From Bacillota bacterium (lineage in GTDB: Bacteria; Bacillota; Clostridia; Christensenellales; SZUA-584): a stretch of DNA of 64,000 nucleotides. Each line of letters starts with the position of its first letter. Position 1 is the stretch's first letter. The notes under the pieces were generated by a model. The model saw only the letters and a list, made by a program, of their open reading frames with translations. It was not told the DNA's origin and searched no databases. The stretch spans positions 124,001 through 188,000 of the forward strand of contig JAEWRI010000044.1 of NCBI GenBank assembly GCA_023460085.1, read 5' to 3'. Both the position numbers and the translations under genes were made by a program. Shown here in pieces: positions 35,778-44,355 of this stretch.

Positions 35778-36476
35778 TTAAATCTCCTCGATGAGCCTCA
35801 GCCCTTCGCAGGGGCGCAGCATTTCGATAATCTCCGCGTGGGATTTCTTCTCCCTGAACTCCAGCATGAACACCGCGCCGACGCCCGCGCCCGCTTCCGG
35901 CGTCACCGTCTCAAAGTCCGATATCTTGATGCCCAGCGTGCCGCAGAGCGCAAGGAAATCGCCAATGTTGGCAATGCCCTCAAACACGATGTAGAGACGG
36001 ATGCGGCGCATCTTGGAGACCCAGCGCGTCTGCACCCATTCCAGCGCCGTCATCACAAGGAATATGGCGACGCAGACGATGACCGCGCCGCTGTAGAAGC
36101 CGATGCCGATGGCGATGCCCATGCACGCTGCCGCCCACAGCCCCGCCGCCGTGGTGAGGCCGCGAATCTGCTTGACGCCCGTGACGAGTATCGTGCCCGC
36201 GCCGAGGAAGCCGATGCCGCTGATGACCTGCGCGCCGAGGCGAGCCGGGTCTGTGCTGTCGAAGCGGCCCAGCATGAACTGCGCCGTCATCATCACAATG
36301 GCGGAGCTGACGCACACGAGGATGTAGGTGCGCAGGCCCGCGGCGCGCCGCTTTCGCGTGCGCTCCAGCCCCAGCAGGCCGCCCAGCACCATCCCGAGGC
36401 CCACGCGCACGAGTATCGTTATCGTATTGAGTTCCTGAAAATACTGGTCGGTCAGCAATGCCCTCACTACCTCCAC
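35778..36476 (-). CDS. MgtC/SapB-family membrane protein
   Basis: A 232-residue membrane protein of the MgtC/SapB family. About five hydrophobic helices occupy residues 20-160, with GLLGLERTRKRRAAGLRT and GIGFLGAGTI signatures (split as GLLGLER and GIGFLGAGTI), followed by a C-terminal ACT-like cytoplasmic domain. MgtC proteins support growth in low magnesium and modulate F-type ATPase or phosphate balance in pathogens; in commensal Firmicutes the role is unclear. Start is GTG 36476 with AAGGAGG eight bases upstream. It precedes the sigma factor in the same direction but is probably a separate unit. Confidence 0.88.
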   Translation of the reverse strand: MEVVRALLTDQYFQELNTITILVRVGLGMVLGGLLGLERTRKRRAAGLRTYILVCVSSAIVMMTAQFMLGRFDSTDPARLGAQVISGIGFLGAGTILVTGVKQIRGLTTAAGLWAAACMGIAIGIGFYSGAVIVCVAIFLVMTALEWVQTRWVSKMRRIRLYIVFEGIANIGDFLALCGTLGIKISDFETVTPEAGAGVGAVFMLEFREKKSHAEIIEMLRPCEGLRLIEEI

Positions 36477-36617
36477 GCGGCTTTCCTCCTTACCACTATA
36501 TGACGCTCGCTTTCATTATAGCGCCGACATGCGGTAAATCAACCGTAAACAAAAGACCGCAGCGCTGTGCGGCCTTTATCATATCCGTGAAGAGCACACC
36601 TTCTCCAGGCACTTCGG

Positions 36618-37718
36618 CTAAGCTTCGCGGACGCAGCGTTTCTCTGAAAGCAACCTGAGCTGCCGCAGCCTCTTTTTCTTTCGTCTTTGGATATGCAGCC
36701 CCAGCAGTACGCAGATGAAGACGGCAGGGATTCCAATCACCGCGGCCTTCACAACGATGTCCTGGACGGCATCGGAGGACGCTGACGCGGGGTCTGCCGC
36801 CCCATGCTGCGCCGCCTCGTATTGCTGGCTTTCAATCATCTGGGATATCGCTGCTTCCCCTACGGTGAACGGCTGCGTGACGTCGGCAGCCTGACCGTTT
36901 ACGGTAAGGCGCATCGTCAGCGTATACTCCCCTTCCTTCCATGCGCTGTTCCAGGGTTCCAGCAGATTCCATACCGTTCTGGGCGCCATCTTCCGCAACG
37001 CGGCGCTTCCCTGCAGCACCACGGCGTCTTTCGAGTCCCGGACTTCATACGTGCCCGAAACGTCCTCGGTAATCAGCGCCGCCTGGTTGACCACGGGGAT
37101 GCGCAGGCCCGCGTCCGTGAGGCTGGGGACTCCCGCCGATACAGAGGGCTGAACTGTGCCGGGCAGGTCTATTTGTATTGCCGTGTCCACCGCGAGATAT
37201 TCGTCAATCAGTATCGTTGAACCGTCGGCGTCCTCGCTCTGAACCTCCTGCGTACCGTTGTATACCCGGAAGCGTATGCTGCCGAGCAGCGTCCCGGCTT
37301 CGATATCCGGCACCTCAATGCGAATATTTGCCGTAACCGTGCTCTTGGGCGCTATGCTGTACGACTGCCGCGTGCTGATGTACTGCGCCATACCGTACGC
37401 TTCATCATCCAGCGCGCACGTTCGGGCGTCGACGTCCTCCGCGCTCTGGTAAACGATTCCTTCCGGGCTGCTGTAGGCGTTAAGCGGAATCGCGTATACC
37501 TCCAGCGCCTCGTCCGTCAGGTTGGTCAGCTTCGCCTGCAGAACGAGGATGTCGCCGGGGGTTCCCGGCACGTGGTAATATCCCAGCCGGTCAATGTTGT
37601 TTTCCGGCAGGATAACCTCCACCAGAAACGGATACTCATCTCCCGCCGCAAGGCCTGTACCGGGAAAAAGCGTCAATATCAATAACAGGGCAATCCATGC
37701 CGCGAAAAAGCGTTTCAT
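36618..37718 (-). CDS. WxL-interacting protein-like (DUF916/DUF3324) membrane protein
   Basis: A 366-residue protein with a signal peptide (1-25, AAWIALLLILTLFPGTGLAAG shown in part as FFAAWIALLLI), two beta-rich extracellular domains, a C-terminal transmembrane helix (about 325-345) and a basic tail (RRKKKRLRQLR). This architecture and the YPFLVEVILPENN start match WxL-interacting proteins, which bind WxL proteins at the cell surface and may bind host proteins or peptidoglycan. It follows the WxL gene at 37842 in the same direction. It would form a minimal two-part surface complex with it. The gene has no clear promoter of its own. Confidence 0.82.
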   Translation of the reverse strand: MKRFFAAWIALLLILTLFPGTGLAAGDEYPFLVEVILPENNIDRLGYYHVPGTPGDILVLQAKLTNLTDEALEVYAIPLNAYSSPEGIVYQSAEDVDARTCALDDEAYGMAQYISTRQSYSIAPKSTVTANIRIEVPDIEAGTLLGSIRFRVYNGTQEVQSEDADGSTILIDEYLAVDTAIQIDLPGTVQPSVSAGVPSLTDAGLRIPVVNQAALITEDVSGTYEVRDSKDAVVLQGSAALRKMAPRTVWNLLEPWNSAWKEGEYTLTMRLTVNGQAADVTQPFTVGEAAISQMIESQQYEAAQHGAADPASASSDAVQDIVVKAAVIGIPAVFICVLLGLHIQRRKKKRLRQLRLLSEKRCVREA

Positions 37719-37771
37719 ACGCCCGCCTCCATCCTATGGCCCATCGCATCCGCGCGGGCACACCAGAGAGA

Positions 37772-37802
37772 GGGGCTGCACTCCCGCCGGGAAGGCAGCC
37801 CC
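37772..37802 (-). other. Intercistronic hairpin between WxL and WxLIP genes
   Basis: GGGGCTGC pairs with GCAGCCCC around a 15-base loop. There is no T run, so processing or partial termination is more likely than full termination. Confidence 0.45.
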
Positions 37803-37841
37803 TGCTGTGTGCAGTTTTGCTTTGTCTGAAAGCTGGCCTGA

Positions 37842-38435
37842 TTACGGGCCGGTCACCAGCGCAACCGTGGCATCCGTCTTGTAGGTGCCCGCGTACGCGT
37901 CCGCGCGTATTGCCAGCGTTGCCGTCAGGTCGCCGATGTTGTAGCTGCCCATGCCGCCGTCGACAGCCGCGGAAAGCAGCGTGACCGGCGAGCCCGTATC
38001 CAGCGCTGTCGATGTGCTGACTGTCGTAATGGTGTTGGCCGGAGAAGAGGTTCCGTCCGCCAGCGTAACCTCCGGCGCCGCGCTTACCGTGACGGAGCTT
38101 GTCGGGATGGTGTAGCCGTCCGGTACGTAGGCGCTCTCCCCGGTGTCGTACTGCTTCAGCTGCGTCATCGTAAGCGACAGATTCCAGCCTGCACCCGTGC
38201 CGCGGGAGTCAACGACGTCCGCGATGCTCCAGGTGGCGGTGGTCGTCTGCTGCTGACCGTTCAGGGTAACCCCGCTGAAATCCGAGAATGTGATGGCCCC
38301 TCCGGAAAGCGTGTCTCCGGTCAGCGTTACGCCGCTTTCTCCGGCGGCAAACGCCGTTGCCGCAATCATTGCAGTCAGTACGGTTGCAAGAAATACGGCA
38401 AACAGGACCTTCTTCAAAGGTCTTCTTTGTTTCAT
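37842..38435 (-). CDS. WxL-domain surface protein
   Basis: A 197-residue secreted protein made of a signal peptide (1-30, cut after AFA) and one WxL domain. WxL domains attach non-covalently to peptidoglycan in low-GC Gram-positives. The proximal motif is at W84-N-L86 (GAGWNLSLT). The distal motif, normally a second W-x-L near the C terminus, reads V-A-L (TVALVTGP), so the tryptophan is lost. The start ATG 38435 has GGAG seven bases upstream. A c-di-GMP-I aptamer ends only about 24 bases before the start, so expression should respond to c-di-GMP. Partner is the DUF916-type protein downstream. Confidence 0.85.
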   Translation of the reverse strand: MKQRRPLKKVLFAVFLATVLTAMIAATAFAAGESGVTLTGDTLSGGAITFSDFSGVTLNGQQQTTTATWSIADVVDSRGTGAGWNLSLTMTQLKQYDTGESAYVPDGYTIPTSSVTVSAAPEVTLADGTSSPANTITTVSTSTALDTGSPVTLLSAAVDGGMGSYNIGDLTATLAIRADAYAGTYKTDATVALVTGP

Positions 38436-38458
38436 GGTTCGTCTCCTTTTTATAATTT

Positions 38459-38535
38459 CGGCAACTGGCTGGCATGGCGAAACCGCTTTAGCCCCTGTAG
38501 CTTTGCGTCGCCGCCTTTCGGCGGCTTTGCCTTTT
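38459..38535 (-). ncRNA. Cyclic-di-GMP-I riboswitch (GEMM)
   Basis: On the minus strand: GGCAAAGCC, a GAAA-capped stem (GCCGCC-GAAA-GGCGGC), the invariant GACGCAAAGCTA, GGGGCTAAAGC, then CCATGCCAGCC and TTGCCG pairing back to GGCAA. These are the conserved blocks of c-di-GMP-I aptamers in order. The aptamer ends next to the ribosome binding site of the WxL gene, favouring control of translation initiation or of a short terminator-free platform. Confidence 0.88.
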
Positions 38536-38875
38536 CGTCTTATTTCGCAAAATGCAAAACAAGAGACGAAAGTCCCATATTTCCTATATCGGTACAAAGT
38601 CCTTTACTCTGAAGGGTACCGACTCCACTTTTTGTTTAGCCGCAGCGAGCGTCGCCCCGGTGGTCACCCGCCGACAGTACCTCTGCGGGCAGCCACACCA
38701 CGCATACCCCTATACAACGCACAGCCGCAGTGCAAAGTCTTCTTCATGTGCCGCTTTTATTCAGCGGGAAAAAAAAGGCGCAGCGCCGAAGCGGTATCGT
38801 GGGAATGGCGGGAGGTTTGACATCTGCACCAGAGCCGTCAAGTATCGGTGAATAGCTGCCTGCAGCCCCGATGCG
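38536..38875. other. Intergenic region between riboswitch and the secreted-protein gene
   Basis: The part between the aptamer and the plus-strand promoter. It must hold the WxL operon promoter, but I cannot assign one with confidence. It includes short copies of the GTATCGGTG and CACACCACGCATACCCC motifs seen in the repeat cluster at 45.6-46.3 kb. Confidence 0.5.
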
Positions 38876-38904
38876 TTTACTTTATTTTCTGCCGATGGTA
38901 TAAT
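38876..38904 (+). promoter_or_regulatory. Sigma-A-type promoter of the secreted-protein gene
   Basis: TTTACT (38876-38881), a 17-base spacer and TATAAT (38899-38904). Confidence 0.6.
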
Positions 38905-38936
38905 ATATAAGCAACATCTCTCCCTTGGAGGTAATG

Positions 38937-40076
38937 ATGAAAAGATTGCGGGGTTTTATGGCAGCCTTGATGGTTGCGCTGTCCCTCTGCGTTTGCACCG
39001 CTTCCGCGGACACTGCAAATCCGCTGCCAGCCGTTTCTGCGGATGGGGCAGCGTTTACAGAAACAACCTCCGAATCCGATGACTTCTCAGCGCCGGGGTA
39101 TGCCGCGAAAGCGGACGGATATACCTTTTTCACAGACCTCAGGAATGTTTACAGCGTGAACCATCAAACCGGAGAAGTAACCACCCTATTTGCTTCCAAA
39201 GCGGATATCCTGTGTATTCTTGAATATGCGGATTTGCTTTATGTCCAGTTCAACAACCGGATAGTATCAATGGATTATGCCGGTAATGAAATCGATGTGC
39301 TGAAACGAATAAGCATGTTATTTTGCGCTGACGGCTATATCTATTATACCGATGGCCTTGATATCTGGAGGAAACCGGTATCAGGAGAAAACGCTGAGTT
39401 CATCTCCGATTGGTTTGACGAAACCAATGGCGTGGATGATATGGGATACTGGAGCGATTACATCGGATATTATGATGGAAAGGTCTACTTTCAGGACAAT
39501 CAAAAAATCTATACCCTAACAGGTAATGGAGTGAAGGCATACTGCTGCGACGGAGGTTATCATTCCATGAAAGACTCCATATTGATTGTAAAAAGAGACG
39601 ACGGTTTTTACAGCAGAGACGTCGAAACGGGGAACGAATTCAAGGTTTATTCCTTTGAGAATTTAGAGGACCATAATCAAAATATCGCAGGGGAATATAT
39701 CGGCAGCTATGAGGAGTGCGAATACTACCTGATGGACGGCAAGATACTTGAGACCGTTGCTGAGGGAGATACACTAATCCATCAGGCAGAGCTGCCTTTT
39801 GAGTATGTTGAATACGCAACGGTTTCGAGTGAATGGATATACATCTACAGCATAGCGGAAACGCCCGAATTTATCAGATACAACATTTTGGCCGGGCAAA
39901 AAGAGGCCATTTCTGCATTGCCCTATTTAACACCCATCAAAACGATTATCGAATGTGACAACCGTATCTATTATATTGACAGCAATGAGAGCGGCCTGTT
40001 CATGGTCGATTTAATCGATAACAGCTTCAAGCAAATTTACAGTGGCACGATGTATGTTCTGCATATTTATCTATAG
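38937..40076 (+). CDS. Secreted protein, DUF5050/beta-propeller-like
   Basis: A 379-residue secreted protein of unknown function. A signal peptide (1-22, ending TASA) is followed by repeated short segments rich in Tyr, Asp and Gly with the pattern YFTDLRNVYSVN, IYYTDGLDIWRK, VYFQDNQKIYTL, IYYIDSNESGLF, each about 40-50 residues apart. This periodicity resembles DUF5050 or other beta-propeller proteins of Clostridia. The start ATG 38937 lies five bases after GGAGG; ATG 38934 is too close. No anchor motif is seen. Codon use is less GC-rich than the neighbouring operons. Confidence 0.72.
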   Translation: MKRLRGFMAALMVALSLCVCTASADTANPLPAVSADGAAFTETTSESDDFSAPGYAAKADGYTFFTDLRNVYSVNHQTGEVTTLFASKADILCILEYADLLYVQFNNRIVSMDYAGNEIDVLKRISMLFCADGYIYYTDGLDIWRKPVSGENAEFISDWFDETNGVDDMGYWSDYIGYYDGKVYFQDNQKIYTLTGNGVKAYCCDGGYHSMKDSILIVKRDDGFYSRDVETGNEFKVYSFENLEDHNQNIAGEYIGSYEECEYYLMDGKILETVAEGDTLIHQAELPFEYVEYATVSSEWIYIYSIAETPEFIRYNILAGQKEAISALPYLTPIKTIIECDNRIYYIDSNESGLFMVDLIDNSFKQIYSGTMYVLHIYL

Positions 40077-40151
40077 CGGGACTGAGAATTGCCTGATATC
40101 GTCAGCATCTCAAATTATCGTTGACTCACACACGCGCTCCCCTGCCGGGTT

Positions 40152-40532
40152 TTACCGCGCGGTTTGATTCTGCGTGGCGGGTCCATCGTCCTCCGCCATA
40201 AACGAGAGTATGCCTGCGGCTATGATTATCAGTACCGGAACTATCATCATGATGCCAAACAACAACAGCCCGGTCAGAAACATCAACAGCCCCGATGCGC
40301 AAAGCAGGACTCCCCCAAGGATACGCTTTTTGCGTACGAACAGGCTTCCGGCAATGGCGATGGCGGACAGCAACACCATGCCCGAAAAATAGATAAGCGA
40401 GGCGGACGCATATGGGTCTGTCCAATCCATTGCGCCTGAATCCATCAGAAACGGAATTGTCGTCCACAGGTTTTGTACCAGCACATACCCGCTTCCGATA
40501 AGACCGAGTATAAGGGCCACTTTCTTCAGCAT
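40152..40532 (-). CDS. Small membrane protein, hypothetical
   Basis: A 126-residue protein with four predicted membrane helices (about 4-22, 45-65, 72-90, 93-112) and a short acidic tail. The layout resembles small DUF4064-type membrane proteins, but I cannot place it in a family. The ATG 40532 follows GGGGG nine bases upstream. It stands alone between convergent or same-strand hypothetical genes. No functional hint from context. Confidence 0.6.
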   Translation of the reverse strand: MLKKVALILGLIGSGYVLVQNLWTTIPFLMDSGAMDWTDPYASASLIYFSGMVLLSAIAIAGSLFVRKKRILGGVLLCASGLLMFLTGLLLFGIMMIVPVLIIIAAGILSFMAEDDGPATQNQTAR

Positions 40533-40688
40533 CAAAGGTTACCCCCTTAAAAAAGACGTATTATCGTACCCAATATCACACTATTCTGTAACTATTGAGA
40601 GCCGATTTGTACCCGTATCGCCGATTCACACATACCCTCGTTCAGTGCACACCGCGCGGAACTGGGCCAGCGGCTGCCTGTCAATCGA

Positions 40689-41300
40689 TTACTCCACATA
40701 ATCAATACGGGGCAAAGCCTGAGCATCACCGAATTTAGCCCTGGCCTTGTCTTTTAATTCCGATTCCTTCAGCGAAATAATGGGTATGGAATCCTCCGGC
40801 AATTCAGCGATGCGTTTCTCCATGGCTTCTATATGCAGCTTTTTATACAGGCTCCACGGACCAACGATTAAACCGCAGCCCCCCAATATGCATCCAAATA
40901 TAAGAAACTCCCCGAAAATCAGCGCCATGATGGCAAAGAAGACCGCCGTAGCCACTACCGGAATCATGATGCTTTCAACCCTTGAGAACCGCAGTTTAGA
41001 CCATGCTTCTTTGTTTCTGCATTTGGCACACCTGCAATGGAATTCGGCGGCGTGATACCGGCGTACCCTTGACTCTGCAAATACACGCCTCAGCCGGACG
41101 CCCATCGCACCCCGGGCTTCCTCCAACGCCTCCTCTTGCATCTCATCCCGCTTGCTTTGTCTGAATACGATGCCCGACTGCGTTACTTCACTTTTTTCCG
41201 TCAGCAATACCAGATACGCGTTAAGTGCGCCGCATTTTGAACACCGATATGCCAAATACACCGGAGCATATGCCGCTCCCGAAGCGACGGTTTGGCCCAT
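40689..41300 (-). CDS. Membrane protein with paired zinc-ribbon cysteines, hypothetical
   Basis: A 203-residue protein. Cysteine pairs CSKCG (near residue 19) and CRCAKC (near 88) could form a split zinc ribbon. Two adjacent hydrophobic helices follow at about 112-150, then a basic, soluble C-terminal tail. The start ATG 41300 has a GGGGGG run five bases upstream; an in-frame upstream ATG at 41396 lacks a good ribosome site. No recognised family; it may sense or regulate at the membrane, but this is only topology. Confidence 0.6.
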   Translation of the reverse strand: MGQTVASGAAYAPVYLAYRCSKCGALNAYLVLLTEKSEVTQSGIVFRQSKRDEMQEEALEEARGAMGVRLRRVFAESRVRRYHAAEFHCRCAKCRNKEAWSKLRFSRVESIMIPVVATAVFFAIMALIFGEFLIFGCILGGCGLIVGPWSLYKKLHIEAMEKRIAELPEDSIPIISLKESELKDKARAKFGDAQALPRIDYVE

Positions 41301-41450
41301 AAGCACCCCCCTAAGCGGATAGTTTTCCAGTGGATGAACGCTTTGTGATTGTATTCTGTGTCTTGTATGAATCCGTTGCTTTCCATTATAAAGCATTGCT
41401 CTTATTAATCAAGAAGCAGATGGCGGCAGGCGCATTTCCGCAGTGCAACG

Positions 41451-41481
41451 AAAAAAGCCGCACGGCGGGTGCGGCTTTTAA
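41451..41481 (-). terminator. Rho-independent terminator of the guanylyltransferase gene
   Basis: AAAAGCCGCAC and GTGCGGCTTTT form an 11-base arm pair around GGCGG, with TTTTTT on the minus strand. Confidence 0.85.
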
Positions 41482-41506
41482 TATACGGTGAAAGCCAGCG
41501 CGGCGG

Positions 41507-43909
41507 TTACTCCTCCCGCTGCGCGGGCGCGCCGTCCTTCGGCTGCTTCAGTATGCGCTTTATCATGTCGGTGTACTTCTCGCAGAGCTCGGTGGCGAAC
41601 TCCTCCGTGTCACCCTCGGTGCGGATGATGATGCGCGGGTGCGTGGTGTGCGGGCAGATATAGCCGAAGCCCTTGCCCTCCTCGAAGCGCAGGCCCTCGC
41701 TGGCGTGCGCGCCCTGCCGGTACATGCCGCCGATGATGCGCCCGACGTCCTCCCAATCGCAGCCCACCTCGCGCACGCGCACATGGCCGGAGGTCACCAT
41801 GGAGGCTATCTCCTCGATGGTCGCGCCCGTGCGGGCGATGTGCTCCGCGAGGCGGCAGACGGCGTACACCGCGTCGAACAGCACTCGCCGCTGCTCCACC
41901 GACAGCGAGAGCAGCGCCTCCTGCTCCGAAGCGAAGGAGACCTCCAGCCCCAGCCGCCGCGCCATGGAGACCACGCTGCCCGGCGCGCCCGTCGGGAGCG
42001 TTACGGTTTTGCGCTCCAGCCCGGCCAGCACGAGGTAGTAGCAGACCGCCCTGAAGTCGTCCGCGTCGACGGCGCGCCCGTCCGCCAGATGCAGCGTGGC
42101 ATGGGCGGCGTTGCGCGAAAAGCGCACCGCGAAATGCGCGCCCTCTGCCGTGATGCGCTGCGCCGCGTCCAGCTGCACGTCCGAGGTCTGGTGCTGCACC
42201 GATACGCCGCACGCCGTGAGCGCGCGCTCCGCCAGCGCGTCGATGTCCCGCCCGCCGCGCACGATGACGCGCATATCCGCCGCGCGGATGGCGGCCTTGT
42301 CCAGCTTCAGCGGCGCGGTGTGCACGTACAGGCTCTCCGCGGTGTCCACCCAGGACTGCCGCCCGCACCGCAGGTCGGAGAGCACCTCGCCCTGCTGAAA
42401 GTACTTGCCCTCCATCTGCCGCCGCATCTGCTTGGACAGCAGGAACAGCTCCGGCTCGAAGAGGTCCGCGACGAGCTTCTGGCCCTTGAAGCTGCGCAGC
42501 GATACGCACAACTCCGCGCCCAGCAGCGCTGCCGCGTGCGCGAACACCGGGCGCGGCACGCCGCGGAACCCCAGCACGTCCGTGCCGCTCAGGGTGAATA
42601 TGCCCGCCGCCTGCTTCAGCGCGGCACAGGCGAAATCGCTGCCGTCGGTGCACAGCGCCACCGTTCTGCCGGACATCACCTCTGCCGCCGCGCCAAAGAT
42701 GCGCCCCAGCCGCAGCGGCGTCAGGTCCTCGCCGAGGTCGCCCGTGAAGCCGTTCTTGCCGATGAAGCCCATGCGCTCACCAAAGCCCCAGATGATGTTC
42801 TCGCCCGCCGCAGCGCCCGCGTGCAGCCACTTCTCCGGCCAGATGCGCACGTGCGGAGACACGCGGTTATCCCCCGCGAGGCTGCACCGGTCGCCCACCA
42901 CCGCGCCCTCGTACACGCTGCAGCGCTCTCCCACCGACGCGCCCGCGCCCACGACGCAGCCGGACAGCTTGGTGTGCCTGCCCACGCGCGCCCCGGAGAG
43001 CAGTATGCTGCGCTTCATGTTGGCGTACGCGCCCACGCGCGCCCCTGCGCCGACGCACGAATACTGCCCGATGTGCGCGCCTTCGCCGACGACCGCGCCC
43101 GCGCCGATGAAGCTGGGCGACTGCACCAGCGCGGAGCTGCTGAGGTTTGCGCCCTCGCCCACCCAGATGCCGCCCACGCTCTTGCCGGAAATCTTCACGT
43201 TCACCGCGCCCTTCAGCATGTCCTCGTGCGCTTTGATGTACGCGTCGATGTTGCCCACGTCGCACCAGTAGCCCTCCGCCACGTAGCCGAAGATGGGCAG
43301 CTTTCGCTGCATCATCAGCGGAAACAAGTCCTTCGCGAAGTCGAAGCGCTGCCCGGCGGGAATCAGCTCCAGCACGTGCGGCTCCACGATGTAAATGCCC
43401 GTGTTGATGGTGTCGGAGAAAACGTCCTCCCAGCCCGGCTTCTCCACAAAGCGCTCCACGCCGCCTTCATTGCCGGAAATGACCACGCCGTATTCCAGCG
43501 GGTTTCCCATGCGCTTTAGTACGATGGTGGCGGCCGCGCCGTTGCGTTTGTGGAAGTCCGCCGCCGCCGCGACGTCGATGTCGGTCAGCGCGTCCCCGCT
43601 GAACACGAGAAAGGTGCCGTCCACGAAGCCCGAGGCGTTTTTGACGCTGCCCGCTGTGCCTAGCGGCGTGTCCTCGATGAAGTATTCGATATGCGCTTCC
43701 TTGGGGGTGTGGTCCTCGAACCAGTCCGTAATGACTGTGGGCTTGTACCCCAGTGTGAACGCCATGTCGGTGATGCCGAAACGCAAAAGATGCTCGACGG
43801 CGTATTCGAGCATCGGTTTATCGAGCAGCGGCACCATGGGCTTGGGGACGGCGCAAGTCAGCGGCCGCAGGCGCGTGCCTTCGCCGCCCGCCATCACAAT
43901 TGCTTTCAT
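41507..43909 (-). CDS. Sugar-1-phosphate nucleotidyltransferase fused to a degenerate phosphomannomutase-like domain
   Basis: An 800-residue three-part protein. Residues 1-235 are an NTP-transferase domain (MKAIVMAGGEGTRLRPLT, PKPM, EKPGWE) typical of mannose-1-phosphate guanylyltransferases. Residues 250-370 form a left-handed beta-helix of hexapeptide repeats (GAGAVVGEGAHIG). Residues 375-800 resemble a phosphohexomutase, but the TASHNP phosphoserine loop is not found; the equivalent stretch reads AAALLGAELCVSLRS. It should make a nucleotide sugar such as GDP-mannose while the mutase part is probably structural or regulatory. Start ATG 43909, GGAGG nine bases upstream. Single-gene unit ending in a strong terminator. 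Likely serves surface-polysaccharide synthesis. Confidence 0.87.
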   Translation of the reverse strand: MKAIVMAGGEGTRLRPLTCAVPKPMVPLLDKPMLEYAVEHLLRFGITDMAFTLGYKPTVITDWFEDHTPKEAHIEYFIEDTPLGTAGSVKNASGFVDGTFLVFSGDALTDIDVAAAADFHKRNGAAATIVLKRMGNPLEYGVVISGNEGGVERFVEKPGWEDVFSDTINTGIYIVEPHVLELIPAGQRFDFAKDLFPLMMQRKLPIFGYVAEGYWCDVGNIDAYIKAHEDMLKGAVNVKISGKSVGGIWVGEGANLSSSALVQSPSFIGAGAVVGEGAHIGQYSCVGAGARVGAYANMKRSILLSGARVGRHTKLSGCVVGAGASVGERCSVYEGAVVGDRCSLAGDNRVSPHVRIWPEKWLHAGAAAGENIIWGFGERMGFIGKNGFTGDLGEDLTPLRLGRIFGAAAEVMSGRTVALCTDGSDFACAALKQAAGIFTLSGTDVLGFRGVPRPVFAHAAALLGAELCVSLRSFKGQKLVADLFEPELFLLSKQMRRQMEGKYFQQGEVLSDLRCGRQSWVDTAESLYVHTAPLKLDKAAIRAADMRVIVRGGRDIDALAERALTACGVSVQHQTSDVQLDAAQRITAEGAHFAVRFSRNAAHATLHLADGRAVDADDFRAVCYYLVLAGLERKTVTLPTGAPGSVVSMARRLGLEVSFASEQEALLSLSVEQRRVLFDAVYAVCRLAEHIARTGATIEEIASMVTSGHVRVREVGCDWEDVGRIIGGMYRQGAHASEGLRFEEGKGFGYICPHTTHPRIIIRTEGDTEEFATELCEKYTDMIKRILKQPKDGAPAQREE

Positions 43910-44355
43910 ACAAAAATGCCTCCGTGGTGGTATGGCATTAGTATGAGCAATCGCTTTGCGGGATATTCTACTAATTAAGTGTAATAAATAGTCAGTTGCG
44001 GTGGGTAATGCAATCGCAATCCAGTGCGGTTGGCTGGTTTTCTGCATTGCTCGTTGATGACGGTTGGTCGGCATGAACTACAAAAACCCATTGCCGGCAC
44101 AGCCATCTTCCTTTTATCTTCAACAATTCAAAAGCACAAACCATACAGAACAGGCGCTACAGTCCAAATTAAAATAGATTTTGATGTACCATTAAGTCCG
44201 TTAATAGCTATCAGTATGGGCACAATACCATTTGCCAATACCTGCCAAGTATAGACGTTGACAATTACTGTTTTACCCTTGACTTTAATACTGCGCACTC
44301 GACGTGTGAGTCTTAGTCTAAAGCACATTGAAAATCGAGAACTGGGCAAGCATCA
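43910..44355. other. Intergenic region, no gene supported
   Basis: A 446-base, comparatively AT-rich stretch between the guanylyltransferase and LRR genes. A minus-strand reading frame of 73 codons (44128-44349) with a hydrophobic end starts with a non-ATG codon and lacks a ribosome site; a plus-strand frame (44024-44254) is equally unsupported. It may be a decayed gene. Confidence 0.4.

Noticed and set aside
38590..38625. SigD-type promoter for the WxL operon (GTACCGATATAGG on the minus strand)
   Set aside because: The -10-like CCGATAT is present, but no TAAA box lies at the required distance.
44128..44349. 73-codon minus-strand frame with a hydrophobic end
   Set aside because: No ribosome site, non-ATG start and no recognised family.
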